Shown here in pieces: positions 43,855-53,650 of a stretch of 64,000 nt of DNA (the stretch's first letter is position 1; every line of letters starts with the position of its first letter). The notes under the pieces are model-generated. The model had not been told where the DNA came from and made no database searches. It worked only from the letters and a program-made list of their open reading frames with translations. This stretch comes from Roseovarius tolerans (GTDB lineage Bacteria > Pseudomonadota > Alphaproteobacteria > Rhodobacterales > Rhodobacteraceae). A program made the translations under genes and the position numbers. Location of the stretch: the NCBI RefSeq assembly GCF_900109855.1, contig NZ_FOBO01000002.1, positions 124,001 through 188,000 on the forward strand, in the 5' to 3' direction.

Positions 43855-45117
43855 TCAGCCGCGCGCGGCGATCAGGTGCATCATCCGTGCGCCGGTCTCG
43901 TAATAGAGGGTGCGCAGTCCCGCGAAAGCCTCGCGATGGGCGTCAATCACCGGCACCGGCAGATCGTCCTCTTGCCCGCTCAGGAGCGCCCGCGCGGCGG
44001 CTCGGCCAAACACCGTGCCCGGCGCGATGCCCCGTCCGGAATAGCCATAGATCGCATAGCCGCCCTGCCCGATGCGCTGAATGCGTGGCAGGTGATTGCC
44101 GGTCATCGCGATGCGCCCCGCCCAGGCATGGCTGATTTCGGTGCCGCGCAGGTGGGGGAAAAGCTGCGTGAGCTTGCGTTCCGCCCAGTTGGCATGTGCG
44201 CTCGCGTCGCCGCCCATGCCGCCGAGGATGATCCGCCCCGCCGCATCGCGCCGCAGTGAGGTCATCACCAGACCGGTATCCCAGCACCCCTCGCCGCCCG
44301 CCAGGATATCGCGTGCGAGGTTGTCGCCGAGGGGTTCGGTTGCCAGTTGGTAGAACTGCACCACCGGCATCTCGGGCAGGCGCACGGGGGGCGCGGGGAT
44401 ATGATAGGCGTTGGTCGCCATCAGCAGATGTTTCGCGCGCAGCTTGCCGCCGGGCGTGTGGATCACCCATTGCCCGCCGTGGCGCGTGGCCGCCGTGACC
44501 GGGCTTTGCTCATGCAGGCGCGCGCCCTGCCCTGCGGCCGCGCGCGCCAACCCACGCGCATAGGCCAGCGGCTGAATGGTGCCCGCGCGCGGATCATGCA
44601 GCGCGCCGTGAAACCGCTCAGTTCCGGTGCGTGTGGCGACCTCCGTGGCCTCCAGCAGCCGCACCGGTGCGCCGCGCGCCTGCATCTGCGCCAGCCGTCC
44701 GCGCAGTTGCGCCATGCCCTTGGGCGCATGGGCCAGATGCAGCGTGCCGTGACGCACGGGTTCGCAGGCGATGTTGTGAGTTTCGATCAGGTCAAAGACG
44801 ATATCTGGCGCACCGGCCAGCACGGTGTTGAGGTGCTCGCCCGCCGCCTGACCGAGCGTCTTGCAGACCGCATCGGGGGGCAGCCAGAGCCCGGCATTGA
44901 CCAGCCCGACATTGCGGCCCGAACCGCCATGCCCGACGGTCTCGGCCTCGAGCAGGGTGGCGTCGGCGCCCTGCCCCGCAGCCTCGAGCGCCGCCGAGAG
45001 GCCGGTGTACCCGCCGCCGACGATGGCGAGGTCGACGCTGCGTTCGCCCTGCAAGGGCGGTGCTGCGAAATCCTCCGCTGCGCTCGCCTGCCAGAGTGAG
45101 GTGAGCGGGCCGCTCAT
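43855..45117 (-). CDS. FAD-dependent amino-acid/amine oxidoreductase (DAO family)
   Basis: 420 residues. The N-terminal dinucleotide motif DLAIVGGGYTGLSAALEAAG and the flavin segment GGSGRNVGLVNAG mark the D-amino-acid-oxidase/glycine-oxidase (PuuB/OrdL-like) family. The C-terminal GGYAIYGYSGRGIAPGT is the second FAD contact. Likely substrates are polyamine derivatives or N-methyl amino acids, but this cannot be fixed. It is 93 bases upstream of the MATE gene on the same strand. Confidence 0.88.
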   Translation of the reverse strand: MSGPLTSLWQASAAEDFAAPPLQGERSVDLAIVGGGYTGLSAALEAAGQGADATLLEAETVGHGGSGRNVGLVNAGLWLPPDAVCKTLGQAAGEHLNTVLAGAPDIVFDLIETHNIACEPVRHGTLHLAHAPKGMAQLRGRLAQMQARGAPVRLLEATEVATRTGTERFHGALHDPRAGTIQPLAYARGLARAAAGQGARLHEQSPVTAATRHGGQWVIHTPGGKLRAKHLLMATNAYHIPAPPVRLPEMPVVQFYQLATEPLGDNLARDILAGGEGCWDTGLVMTSLRRDAAGRIILGGMGGDASAHANWAERKLTQLFPHLRGTEISHAWAGRIAMTGNHLPRIQRIGQGGYAIYGYSGRGIAPGTVFGRAAARALLSGQEDDLPVPVIDAHREAFAGLRTLYYETGARMMHLIAARG

Positions 45118-45178
45118 ACGCGGCGGCCCTTGGAGTGGTTACGTATTGATATCAGAGACCTGCGCCCCATTCCTCACC

Positions 45179-46402
45179 TTAGAAAAACGCCTGCAACCCG
45201 GTCTGCGCGCGGCCCAAAATCAACGCATGCACGTCATGCGTCCCCTCGTAGGTGTTGACCGTCTCCAGATTGACCATATGGCGAATGACCTGAAATTCCT
45301 CGGAAATCCCGTTGCCACCATGCATGTCGCGGGCGTGGCGTGCAATCTCCAATGCCTTGCCGCAATTGTTACGCTTGATCAGGCTGATCATCTCGGGCGC
45401 GGCATTGGCCTCGTCCATCAGCCGCCCGACGCGCAGCGCCGCCTGCAGGCCAAGCGCGATCTCGGTCTGCATGTTGGCCAGCTTGAGCTGAAAGAGCTGC
45501 GTCTGCGCCAGAGGGCGGTTGAACTGCTTGCGGTCGAGACCGTATTGCCGCGAGGCGTGCCAGCAGAACTCCGCCGCGCCCATGACGCCCCAGGCGATGC
45601 CGTAGCGGGCCCGGTTCAAACATCCAAAAGGCCCTTTAAGCCCCTGAACATTGGGCAAAAGCGCCGATTCCGGAACTTCGACGCCGTCCATCACGATCTC
45701 GCCGGTGACCGAGGCGCGAAGGCTCAGCTTGCCACCCACCTTGGGCGCGCTCAGGCCTGTCATGCCTTTTTCCAGCACGAAGCCGCGGATCTTGCCGTCA
45801 TGCGCTTCGGACTTCGCCCAGATGACGAAGACATCGGCAATCGGGCTGTTGGAAATCCACATCTTGGAGCCGGTCAGGCAATAGCCCGTGTCGGTGCGCA
45901 CCGCGCGTGTCTTCATGCCCGCCGGGTCGCTGCCCGCATCGGGCTCGGTCAGGCCGAAACAGCCGATCAACTCGCCGCTCGCCAGCCCCGGAAGGTACTT
46001 GCGGCGCTGCTCTTCGCTGCCGTAGGCGTAGATCGGGTACATCACCAAAGAGCTTTGCACGCTCATCATCGAGCGATAGCCCGAATCGACCCGCTCGATC
46101 TCGCGCGCAACGAGACCATAGCTCACATAGCTCGATCCCAGCCCGCCATATTCCTCGGGGATGGTGGTGCCCAAGAGGCCCATCTGCCCCATTTCCCTGA
46201 AGACTTCCGGCTCCACCCGCTCTTCGCGATAGGCGTCGATGACGCGGGGTTGCAGGCTCTCCTGCGCGAAAGTGCGGGCGCTTTCGGCGATCATCCGCTC
46301 CTCTTCCGAAAGTTGATCGCTCAGGCGGAACGGGTCGCTCCACTCGAAAGAATTAAGATCCGGTGCATCCTTGGCACGCAGCGTGGGGGTATTGGCATTC
46401 AT
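45179..46402 (-). CDS. gcdH: Glutaryl-CoA dehydrogenase
   Basis: 407 residues from ATG 46402. It oxidises and decarboxylates glutaryl-CoA to crotonyl-CoA in lysine and tryptophan breakdown. Acyl-CoA dehydrogenase signatures: [35 protein letters not shown], and the catalytic glutamate in [19 protein letters not shown]. The divergent LysR gene at 46504 is the usual partner and is probably its activator. Confidence 0.94.
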   Translation of the reverse strand: MNANTPTLRAKDAPDLNSFEWSDPFRLSDQLSEEERMIAESARTFAQESLQPRVIDAYREERVEPEVFREMGQMGLLGTTIPEEYGGLGSSYVSYGLVAREIERVDSGYRSMMSVQSSLVMYPIYAYGSEEQRRKYLPGLASGELIGCFGLTEPDAGSDPAGMKTRAVRTDTGYCLTGSKMWISNSPIADVFVIWAKSEAHDGKIRGFVLEKGMTGLSAPKVGGKLSLRASVTGEIVMDGVEVPESALLPNVQGLKGPFGCLNRARYGIAWGVMGAAEFCWHASRQYGLDRKQFNRPLAQTQLFQLKLANMQTEIALGLQAALRVGRLMDEANAAPEMISLIKRNNCGKALEIARHARDMHGGNGISEEFQVIRHMVNLETVNTYEGTHDVHALILGRAQTGLQAFF

Positions 46403-46503
46403 GGCGCAATCCTCATGCAATTCTTGGGTTAGAGGCACTTTACACTGGCCAAACCGGCCTGAATAACGATAAATCCACATGAACCTATGAGTTTTTCGCA
46501 AGC

Positions 46504-47415
46504 ATGACCCTGCCCCGCCGCTTCCTGCCTTCGATCTCCTCGCTGCGTGCGCTCGAGGCGCTCGACCGTCTCGGGAGCGCCACTGCCGCCGCCGAGGAGC
46601 TGTCACAAACGCAAAGTGCGGTCAGCAGGCAGTTGAAAACACTTGAAAATCAGCTTGGCGTGACGCTCTTCCTGCGGCAGGGGCGAAGCATGCGTCTGAC
46701 GCCCGACGCGGCGGTTTATGCCGACAAGGTGCGCGGGGCCCTGCAGCAGATCGCGCAAGCCTCGGTCAACATGACGGTAAACCCGGTCGGCGGCAGCCTG
46801 AGCCTTGCGATCCTGCCAACCTTCGGCATGCGCTGGCTGGTGCCGCGCCTTGCCGATTTCGCGCGCCGTCACCCCGAGGTGACGATCAACCTCTCGACTC
46901 GTCTCAAGCCGTTCAACTTCGCCTCCGAACCCTTTGACGCAGCGATACATTTCGGGAATGCGGACTGGCCTGGAACGGATGCGCTGCGGCTGAAAACCGA
47001 GGCAGTTCTGCCGGTTGCAGCCCCCGACCTTCTGTCGGCCCATCCCCCGGTCACCTCTGCGCGGGACCTACTGCGTCTGCCGCTCTTGCATATCGAGACG
47101 CGCCCCAATGCCTGGGACGATTGGTTTGGCGCGCATGGCATCAAGGATCCGCGCATCACCGGCACGGTCTATGATCAATTCTCAACCATCACGCAGGCGG
47201 CGCTGCACGGGTTGGGCGTGGCGCTGCTGCCCGATTACCTCGCGGAGCAGGATTTGGCGACCGGGCGGCTGGCCCGCGTCTGGGGCGCGCGCACGGAGAT
47301 GTCGGGCGCCTATTACCTCGTCTGGCCGGAAAGCCGCGCGCGCGATCCCGCGCTGCTGACGTTCCGCGACTGGCTGGCGGGACAGACCGAGGATGAGGAC
47401 ACGCTGCCGCGCTAG
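46504..47415 (+). CDS. LysR-family regulator, probable activator of gcdH
   Basis: 303 residues. The winged helix reads [20 protein letters not shown] and then [20 protein letters not shown]. The effector domain follows ([19 protein letters not shown]), close to the GcvA/GcdR group. It diverges from gcdH across 101 bases, the standard arrangement for LysR control; I could not pin down a single T-N11-A operator. The target assignment is inference from position. Confidence 0.88.
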   Translation: MTLPRRFLPSISSLRALEALDRLGSATAAAEELSQTQSAVSRQLKTLENQLGVTLFLRQGRSMRLTPDAAVYADKVRGALQQIAQASVNMTVNPVGGSLSLAILPTFGMRWLVPRLADFARRHPEVTINLSTRLKPFNFASEPFDAAIHFGNADWPGTDALRLKTEAVLPVAAPDLLSAHPPVTSARDLLRLPLLHIETRPNAWDDWFGAHGIKDPRITGTVYDQFSTITQAALHGLGVALLPDYLAEQDLATGRLARVWGARTEMSGAYYLVWPESRARDPALLTFRDWLAGQTEDEDTLPR

Positions 47416-47418
47416 GCG

Positions 47419-48828
47419 TTATCCTGCCGCGCGCGTTGCCTCGTCATCTTCATCATCGCGCCCGCCCTTGGCATTGGTCACCACGCCGAGCGATTTCAGC
47501 TTGCGGTGCAAGGCGCTGCGCTCCATCCCGACGAATTCCGCCGTGCGGCTTATATTGCCGCCGAACCGGTTGATTTGCGTCATCAGGTATTCGCGTTCGA
47601 ACGCCTCGCGGGCGTCGCGCAGGGGCATGGTCGCGACGGCCCCCGACAGCACGACGCGCCCCTCTTCCACCGGGCCGCTGCTCTCGCCCGGCAGTTCGGC
47701 GACGCCGATCGGCCCGCCCCCTTCGCCAAGGATCAGCACCCGCTCGATCACGTTGCGCAGCTGGCGCACGTTGCCGGGCCAGTGCATGGTCTGCAACAGG
47801 GCCGCGGCCTCCTCGGACATCTCGCGCAGCGGCAACCCTTGCGTTTTGTGCAGCATGTCGATGAAATGCGCGGCCAGCGCCGGGATATCCTCGCGCCGCT
47901 CTTCCAGACTTGGCACGCTGATCGGCACCACGTTGAGCCGGTGAAAGAGTTCACGTCGAAACCGGTCGGCGGCGATTTCGGCCTCGAGATCGCGGCTGGT
48001 CGAGGAAATCACCCGCAGATCGACCTTGATCTTGTCGCTGCCACCGACGCGCAGAAAGGTCTGATCGACCAGAACCCGCAGAATCTTGGACTGCGTGCCG
48101 GGCGGCATGTCGGCCACCTCGTCGAAATAGATCACCCCGCCATTGGCCTCTTCCAGCAGGCCCGGTGTCACGCCGGTCTCGGTGTTTTCACGGCCAAAGA
48201 GCACCTCTTCCATCCGGTCGGCCGCGATCGAGGCGCAGCCCACGGTCACGAACGGGCCGGTGGCCCGGTGCGAATTTGCATGGATATAACGCGCGGCGAG
48301 TTCCTTGCCCGAACCGGCCGGGCCGCTGAGCATCACCCGCCCGTTCGATTTTGTGACCTTGTCCAACTGCCCGGTCAGCGCACGAAACGCGGGCGCATCG
48401 CCGAGCATTTCCGACGGGGCCGTCTCGCGCCGCTTCAGCGCCTGATTCTCTCGCCGCAAGCGGCTGGTTTCCATGCCGCGCCGGATCACCACCATCAACT
48501 GGTCGATGTTGAATGGTTTCTCGATGAAGTCATAGGCGCCTTGCTTGATCGCCGCGACCGCGATTTCGATATTGCCATGTCCCGAGATGATCACCACCGG
48601 CACATCCGGGTAATCGCGTTTCACGGTCTTGAGGATGTCGATGCCGTCCATCTGGCTGTCCTTGAGCCAGATATCGAGGATCAGAAGGCCGGGCTGTTCA
48701 GCGGCGATTGCTGTCATCGCCTCGTCGGAATTGCCCGCCCGCCGGGTGGTATAGCCCTCATCCTCGAGAATATCGGAGATCAGTTCGCGGATATCGCGTT
48801 CGTCATCGACAATCAGAATGTCACTCAT
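47419..48828 (-). CDS. ntrX: Nitrogen-regulation response regulator NtrX
   Basis: 469 residues. Receiver domain with phosphoacceptor Asp52 (LLILDIWLKD), AAA+ ATPase domain (GPAGSGKE at 169-176; YFDEVADMPPG) and a Fis-type DNA-binding end (NISRTAEFVGMERSALHRKL). The loop that normally holds GAFTGA reads LFGRENTETGVTPG (residues 210-223), so sigma-54 contact is doubtful. It is seven bases after ntrY. trkA and hfq, usual next genes in related species, are not here; a convergent LysR gene follows. Confidence 0.95.
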   Translation of the reverse strand: MSDILIVDDERDIRELISDILEDEGYTTRRAGNSDEAMTAIAAEQPGLLILDIWLKDSQMDGIDILKTVKRDYPDVPVVIISGHGNIEIAVAAIKQGAYDFIEKPFNIDQLMVVIRRGMETSRLRRENQALKRRETAPSEMLGDAPAFRALTGQLDKVTKSNGRVMLSGPAGSGKELAARYIHANSHRATGPFVTVGCASIAADRMEEVLFGRENTETGVTPGLLEEANGGVIYFDEVADMPPGTQSKILRVLVDQTFLRVGGSDKIKVDLRVISSTSRDLEAEIAADRFRRELFHRLNVVPISVPSLEERREDIPALAAHFIDMLHKTQGLPLREMSEEAAALLQTMHWPGNVRQLRNVIERVLILGEGGGPIGVAELPGESSGPVEEGRVVLSGAVATMPLRDAREAFEREYLMTQINRFGGNISRTAEFVGMERSALHRKLKSLGVVTNAKGGRDDEDDEATRAAG

Positions 48829-48835
48829 TGGTCCC

Positions 48836-51109
48836 TCACATGGCCGCCCTGGCCTCTACAATCTCGTTTTGTGCCGTCAAAAGCGGCAGGCGCACCACCG
48901 CACAGGCACCGGCATGCGCGCCCGGCGCAAACGGCACGGCGTCCTCCAGCGTGAGCGTGCCGCCATGCTCTTCGATGATCTTCTTGACGATGGGCAGGCC
49001 GAGGCCGGTGCCCTTGTCGCGTGTCGTCACGTAAGGCTCGAAGAGGCGCGCGCGATCCTCGGGCAGGCCGATGCCGTTGTCGGAAATGCGGATCACCGCG
49101 CTGTCGCCGTCTTCGGCGCTTTCGATGCGGATCATCGGCTGATGCCCCTCGGGCGCGCCTTTTTCGGTCAGGCTCTCGATGGCCTCGCCCGCGTTCTTGA
49201 TCAGGTTGGTCAGCGCCTGTCCGATCATCGACGGGTCGATTTCGGCGCGCAGGGGCGCGTCAGTCATATCGAGATCGAACCGCACGTCCGGCTGGCCGCT
49301 CTCTTGCAGGAGTGCCGCCTCGCGGAGCACCTGGCTCAGGCTCAGCGGCTCGGTCTGCGGCTCGGGCATGCGGGCGAATTTCGAAAATTCATCGACGATC
49401 CGGCGCAGGTCATTGGTCTGGCGCACCACCACGTCGGTCAATTGCTCCAGGCTCTCGGCCTGATCCGGCTCCAGCTGCCGGGCGAACTTGCGCTTGATGC
49501 GCTCGGCGCTCAGTTGGATGGGCGTCAGCGGGTTCTTGATCTCATGCGCGATGCGCCGCGCCACGTCGCCCCAGGCGGCCATGCGCTGCGCCGTCACAAG
49601 ATCTGTCACGTCGTCGAACGCCACCACATAGCCCTCGCGCCGTCCGCCCTCGCCCATCCGGGTGGACATGCGCACCAGCAGGTTTTCCTGCCGCGTGCCG
49701 CGGCTGACCTTGATCTCTTCCTGCACAAAGCCGCTCGGAACCACGCGCAGCCGGTCAAAGAGCGGGCCGAATTCGGGCACCGCCACCGACAGCGCCATGG
49801 ATTGTTGATCCTCCTGCCAGTCGAGCAGGCGTTCGGCGGCGCGGTTCACGAAGGTCACACGCCCCTTGGCATCGAGCCCGACCACCCCCGACGAGACCGA
49901 CCCCAGCACCGAATCAAAGAGGCGGCGGCGGCGCTCGATCTGTTGGGTATTGGCCAGCAGGCGTTCGCGCTGACCCTTCAGCTGCCGGGTCATCTGGTTG
50001 AAATAGGTGCTGAGTTGCGCGATCTCGTCGTCGCCCTCTTCCTCGCGCACCTGCGTATCGAGATCGCCCTCGCCGACCCGCTGCGCGGCAGAGGTGAGCC
50101 GTCCGACGGGCCGCGACAGACGCTCGGCGAACCACATGCCAAGCCAGATCGCGGCGAGGATCAGAATGACCGCGAAGCCCAGGTAGAGCAGCCCGAACTC
50201 GAATAGAAGCCGCCCGCGCTCGCTCTCGCGTTGCTTGTAGAAACGTGCGGTTTCCTGGGTGTCGTCGAGCAGGTTGAGGATCGCGCCATCGACATTGCGG
50301 CTGATGTAGAGCAGCCGGTCGGAAAATGCATCGAGCGGCATCAGCGCGCGAAACTCGTTATTGTCCCAATCGCGGATCACCGTGACGCCCTGCTCTCGGG
50401 CCTCGGCGATTTGCTCGGGCGTCGGCTCTTCGTAGTCGAAGAGATAGGAGCGCTCGCCGCGGGCCCGCAGCTCGCCGGTGCCGTCGATCACGAAGGCCTC
50501 GCGCAGCCCGCGCTGAATCTCGCGCTGCCCAGATGAGAGGACCTGCCGGATGTCGCCATCGCTCATGAAGACCGTCGCGCGCTTGGTGGTATTGATCACC
50601 TGCGCCAGCACCCGTGCATCGGTTACCAGATCGCGGCGGTGCTCGTCCTCATAGGCTTGCGCGGCGGCCACGGAACTGTCGACCACGCGCCCGACGCGGT
50701 CGGAAAACCATGCCTCCAGCCCCATGTTGACCGATAAAGTGGCAAAGACCGCCACCGTGATTGTCGGCAAGAGCGCCATCAGCGCGAATACGCCGGTCAG
50801 CCGCAAGTGCAGCCGCGAGCCCGCCGAGCGCGACCGACGCGCCGCGATCATCCGGGCCACCCGTTGCAGCACCAGCCCCGCGACCATGAGCACATAGATC
50901 ATGTCCGCCAAAAGCACGAGCCGAAGACCGTTGGAGGATGTGCCCTGATCGAGAGGGCCGAGCAGCAGGTAAGTGGCGAAGGCTAGAACAGGGCCAAGGA
51001 TAACAAGGCCCAGCGTGGCGTAGCTCCGCAACTGACGCAGCCGTCTCAGGCGGGTGATCCCCTCCCATGACAGGCGCCTGCCGCGCATTTTGCGTGTCCG
51101 CGTTGCCAC
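48836..51109 (-). CDS. ntrY: Sensor histidine kinase NtrY
   Basis: 757 residues from a GTG at 51109; ATG 51088 is also possible. Three or four membrane segments and a periplasmic part occupy residues about 30-350, then a HAMP (ERLSRPVGRLTSAAQRVGEG), a PAS, the H-box RRIAHEIKNPLTPIQLSAER and the ATPase motifs RISDNGIGLPEDRARLFEPY and DKGTGLGLPIVKKI. NtrY phosphorylates NtrX and in other alphaproteobacteria responds to nitrogen or redox state. It is 99 bases downstream of ntrC. Confidence 0.94.
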   Translation of the reverse strand: MATRTRKMRGRRLSWEGITRLRRLRQLRSYATLGLVILGPVLAFATYLLLGPLDQGTSSNGLRLVLLADMIYVLMVAGLVLQRVARMIAARRSRSAGSRLHLRLTGVFALMALLPTITVAVFATLSVNMGLEAWFSDRVGRVVDSSVAAAQAYEDEHRRDLVTDARVLAQVINTTKRATVFMSDGDIRQVLSSGQREIQRGLREAFVIDGTGELRARGERSYLFDYEEPTPEQIAEAREQGVTVIRDWDNNEFRALMPLDAFSDRLLYISRNVDGAILNLLDDTQETARFYKQRESERGRLLFEFGLLYLGFAVILILAAIWLGMWFAERLSRPVGRLTSAAQRVGEGDLDTQVREEEGDDEIAQLSTYFNQMTRQLKGQRERLLANTQQIERRRRLFDSVLGSVSSGVVGLDAKGRVTFVNRAAERLLDWQEDQQSMALSVAVPEFGPLFDRLRVVPSGFVQEEIKVSRGTRQENLLVRMSTRMGEGGRREGYVVAFDDVTDLVTAQRMAAWGDVARRIAHEIKNPLTPIQLSAERIKRKFARQLEPDQAESLEQLTDVVVRQTNDLRRIVDEFSKFARMPEPQTEPLSLSQVLREAALLQESGQPDVRFDLDMTDAPLRAEIDPSMIGQALTNLIKNAGEAIESLTEKGAPEGHQPMIRIESAEDGDSAVIRISDNGIGLPEDRARLFEPYVTTRDKGTGLGLPIVKKIIEEHGGTLTLEDAVPFAPGAHAGACAVVRLPLLTAQNEIVEARAAM

Positions 51110-51208
51110 GCATGCCCCCCATCGGTTAGTGGGGCGGCCGCGCCTGCCCCGCAACATCTGGCCCTGCGGCGCGCGAAACGCCGGTCAGGTCACAGTCCTG
51201 TTGCAGTT

Positions 51209-52570
51209 TTACATCAACTTGCGGCGGCGTGTCACGTGAATATCAAGATCGGTGATTTTCTTGCGCAGCGTATTGCGGTTGATCCCGAGCAGTTCGGCGC
51301 ACTTCATCTGGTTGCCGCCGGTGGCATCGAGCGCGATCTCGATCAGCGGTGTTTCGACCTCGCGCAGGATTCGCCCATAGAGCCCCGCAGGCGGCAGGTC
51401 CGCACCGTGGAGATCGAAATAGCGTTGCAGATGCCCCGCCACCGAGGCCGACAGGCTCTCGCCGCGCACCTGCCCCATCACCGGCTCGGCGCGCGGCTGA
51501 TTTCCCAGCACCGCCTCGACCTCGGAGCGGGTGATTTCCTGCGCCAATGCGGTGAGGCCGATCCGGCGCACTGCGTTCTCCAGCTGTCGCACGTTGCCGG
51601 GCCAGCTATAGGCGCGCATCAGCTCCACCGCGCCGTCCGACAGGTGACGCGCGGGCTGTCCCTCGCGTTCGTCCCGGGCGAGGAAATGTGCCGCCAGCAG
51701 CGGGATATCCTCGATCCGTTCGCGCAGGGACGGCACGTCGATCACGGCCCCGCTCAGCCGGTAATAGAGATCCTCGCGCAGCGTGCCGTCCTCCAGCGCC
51801 TGTGCCGGCGGCACCCGGCTGGTGGCCATGAAGCGCGGCACGTGATCGCCCGGCGCGTCCATCATCCGCACCACGCGGCCCTGCGCCTCGAGCGGCAGAT
51901 CGCTCGCCTCGTCCAGCACCAGCGTGCCGCCCTTGACCCGCGCCATCACCCGCGACGGGCCGTCAAGTTCGCTCAGATCGCTTGCCGTCACCGTCACGAA
52001 GGGCAGCGTGCGCCGGTCCGAGAAATCGTGCAGCGCCTTGGCGATGAGCGACTTGCCGGTGCCCGATTCGCCGCAGATCATCACCGGCAGATCGCTGTGC
52101 ATGACCCGCGCTACCACGCGGTAGAGGGTCTGCATTGCGGGCGTGCGCCCGATCAGCGGCAATTCCTCGGGTCGGTCCTCTTCGGGGGCCACCACGCTGC
52201 GCCGGGCGCGGGCCTCGAGCGCGCGCGCGGTGCGTTTCATCAGGTCGGGCAGATCGAAGGGCTTGGGCAGGTAGTCATAGGCCTCGGCCTCGGCGGCCTT
52301 GATCGCCGTCATGATCGTGTTCTGCGCCGAGATCACGATCACCGGCAGGCCGGGCCGGTCCTGCGCGATCTTGGGCAGCATCTCCAACCCATTGCCATCG
52401 GGCATCATCACGTCCGAGATCACCACGTCGCCCTTGCCTTCGCCGACCCACCGCATAAGCGTGGTCAGGCTCGACGTGGCATGCACCCGGCACCCCGCCC
52501 GTGTCAGCGCCTGTGTTAGAACCGTCCTGATCGTGCGGTCATCATCGGCGACCAATACCGTGCCGTCCAT
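51209..52570 (-). CDS. ntrC: Nitrogen-regulation response regulator NtrC (sigma-70 type)
   Basis: 453 residues. Receiver Asp53 in [17 protein letters not shown]+ domain with GESGTGKS (167-174) and GGTLVLDE (214-221); Fis-type C-terminus ([20 protein letters not shown]). Between Walker A and Walker B the GAFTGA-containing loop is missing: residues 199-213 read [15 protein letters not shown]. Rhodobacter capsulatus NtrC is known to lack this motif and to activate sigma-70 RNA polymerase. It lies three bases after ntrB. Confidence 0.96.
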   Translation of the reverse strand: MDGTVLVADDDRTIRTVLTQALTRAGCRVHATSSLTTLMRWVGEGKGDVVISDVMMPDGNGLEMLPKIAQDRPGLPVIVISAQNTIMTAIKAAEAEAYDYLPKPFDLPDLMKRTARALEARARRSVVAPEEDRPEELPLIGRTPAMQTLYRVVARVMHSDLPVMICGESGTGKSLIAKALHDFSDRRTLPFVTVTASDLSELDGPSRVMARVKGGTLVLDEASDLPLEAQGRVVRMMDAPGDHVPRFMATSRVPPAQALEDGTLREDLYYRLSGAVIDVPSLRERIEDIPLLAAHFLARDEREGQPARHLSDGAVELMRAYSWPGNVRQLENAVRRIGLTALAQEITRSEVEAVLGNQPRAEPVMGQVRGESLSASVAGHLQRYFDLHGADLPPAGLYGRILREVETPLIEIALDATGGNQMKCAELLGINRNTLRKKITDLDIHVTRRRKLM

Positions 52571-52573
52571 GTT

Positions 52574-53650
52574 CTAGCCTCCCTGGCCTGTCGTCGTCTG
52601 TGCGCGTTGCAATGAAATGCGGAACACCGTGCGCCCGGGCACCGAACTTACCGAGATCCAGCCGTCGTGATCCGAAATGATCTTGGCCGCGAGCGCGAGG
52701 CCAAGCCCCGTGCCATTTTCGCGGCCCGACACGAAGGGATCGAACACCTCTTCGGCGATCTCGGGCGGCAGGCCCGGCCCGTCGTCGATGATCTCGATTT
52801 GAAGCGGCAGCGCCTTGCCCTTGCCCTCGCCACGCCGCACCCGCAGCGATTGCTCGTAATAGCTGTGCAGGCGGATCGTGCCGGGCCGTCCCTTTGCTGC
52901 TTCCGCTGCGTTCTTCAGCAGGTTCAGCACCACCTGCAACAACTGATCCGCATCGCCAAGCGCCAGTGGCAGCGACGGGTCGTAATCCTCGATCATCGTC
53001 ATATGCGCGGCAAAGCCCAGCATCGCCGAGCGGCGCGCGCGATCCAGCACATCATGCAGGTTCACGGGCTTCAGATCCGGGGCGCTGATATTGCCGAACT
53101 GCTCCACCCGCTCGAGCAGGCCCACGATGCGGCGGCTTTCGCTGACGATCAGATCGGTCAGTTCGAGATCGTCCTGCCCCAGCGTCATCGACAGAAGCTG
53201 CGCCGCGCCCGTAATGCCCGCGAGCGGATTTTTGATCTCATGCGCCAGCATCTCGGCCATGCCGATGGCCGATTTCGCCGCCGATTTCACGTTGCTGTTC
53301 TGCACCATGCGGCCGGCCAGCTCTCGCGGGCTGATCAGCATGATCATATGACCGGGGCTGCCCGCCAATGGGGCCACCTGAAGATTGCACTGCATCGGCG
53401 CACGCTCTCCGGTGCCGACGTCCACATCATTGACGAAAAGCGGGGCGTCGTTCTCGCGGGCCCGTTCGAACGCCTCTTCCAATGGCGCATTCACCGCCAG
53501 CTTGTCCCAGAGCGGCTGACCGGTCAGCGCGCGCTCGGAACTCATCATGAAGCCCTCGGCGGCGGGGTTGATCCGCGTGATGCGATCCTCGGCGTCGATC
53601 ACCAGCGCGGGCACTGGCAATGACGTCCAGATCCCCTCCTCGGTGCTCAT
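52574..53650 (-). CDS. ntrB: Nitrogen-regulation sensor histidine kinase NtrB
   Basis: 358 residues, cytoplasmic. A PAS domain (LVIDAEDRITRINPAAEGF) precedes the H-box MLAHEIKNPLAGITGAAQLL and ATPase motifs (NLLKNAAEAA, IDDGPGLPPEIAEEVFDPF, GTGLGLALAAKII). NtrB phosphorylates NtrC when nitrogen is limiting and is controlled by PII. ATG 53650 overlaps the dusB stop by four bases. The longer frame over dusB is a shadow. Confidence 0.95.
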   Translation of the reverse strand: MSTEEGIWTSLPVPALVIDAEDRITRINPAAEGFMMSSERALTGQPLWDKLAVNAPLEEAFERARENDAPLFVNDVDVGTGERAPMQCNLQVAPLAGSPGHMIMLISPRELAGRMVQNSNVKSAAKSAIGMAEMLAHEIKNPLAGITGAAQLLSMTLGQDDLELTDLIVSESRRIVGLLERVEQFGNISAPDLKPVNLHDVLDRARRSAMLGFAAHMTMIEDYDPSLPLALGDADQLLQVVLNLLKNAAEAAKGRPGTIRLHSYYEQSLRVRRGEGKGKALPLQIEIIDDGPGLPPEIAEEVFDPFVSGRENGTGLGLALAAKIISDHDGWISVSSVPGRTVFRISLQRAQTTTGQGG

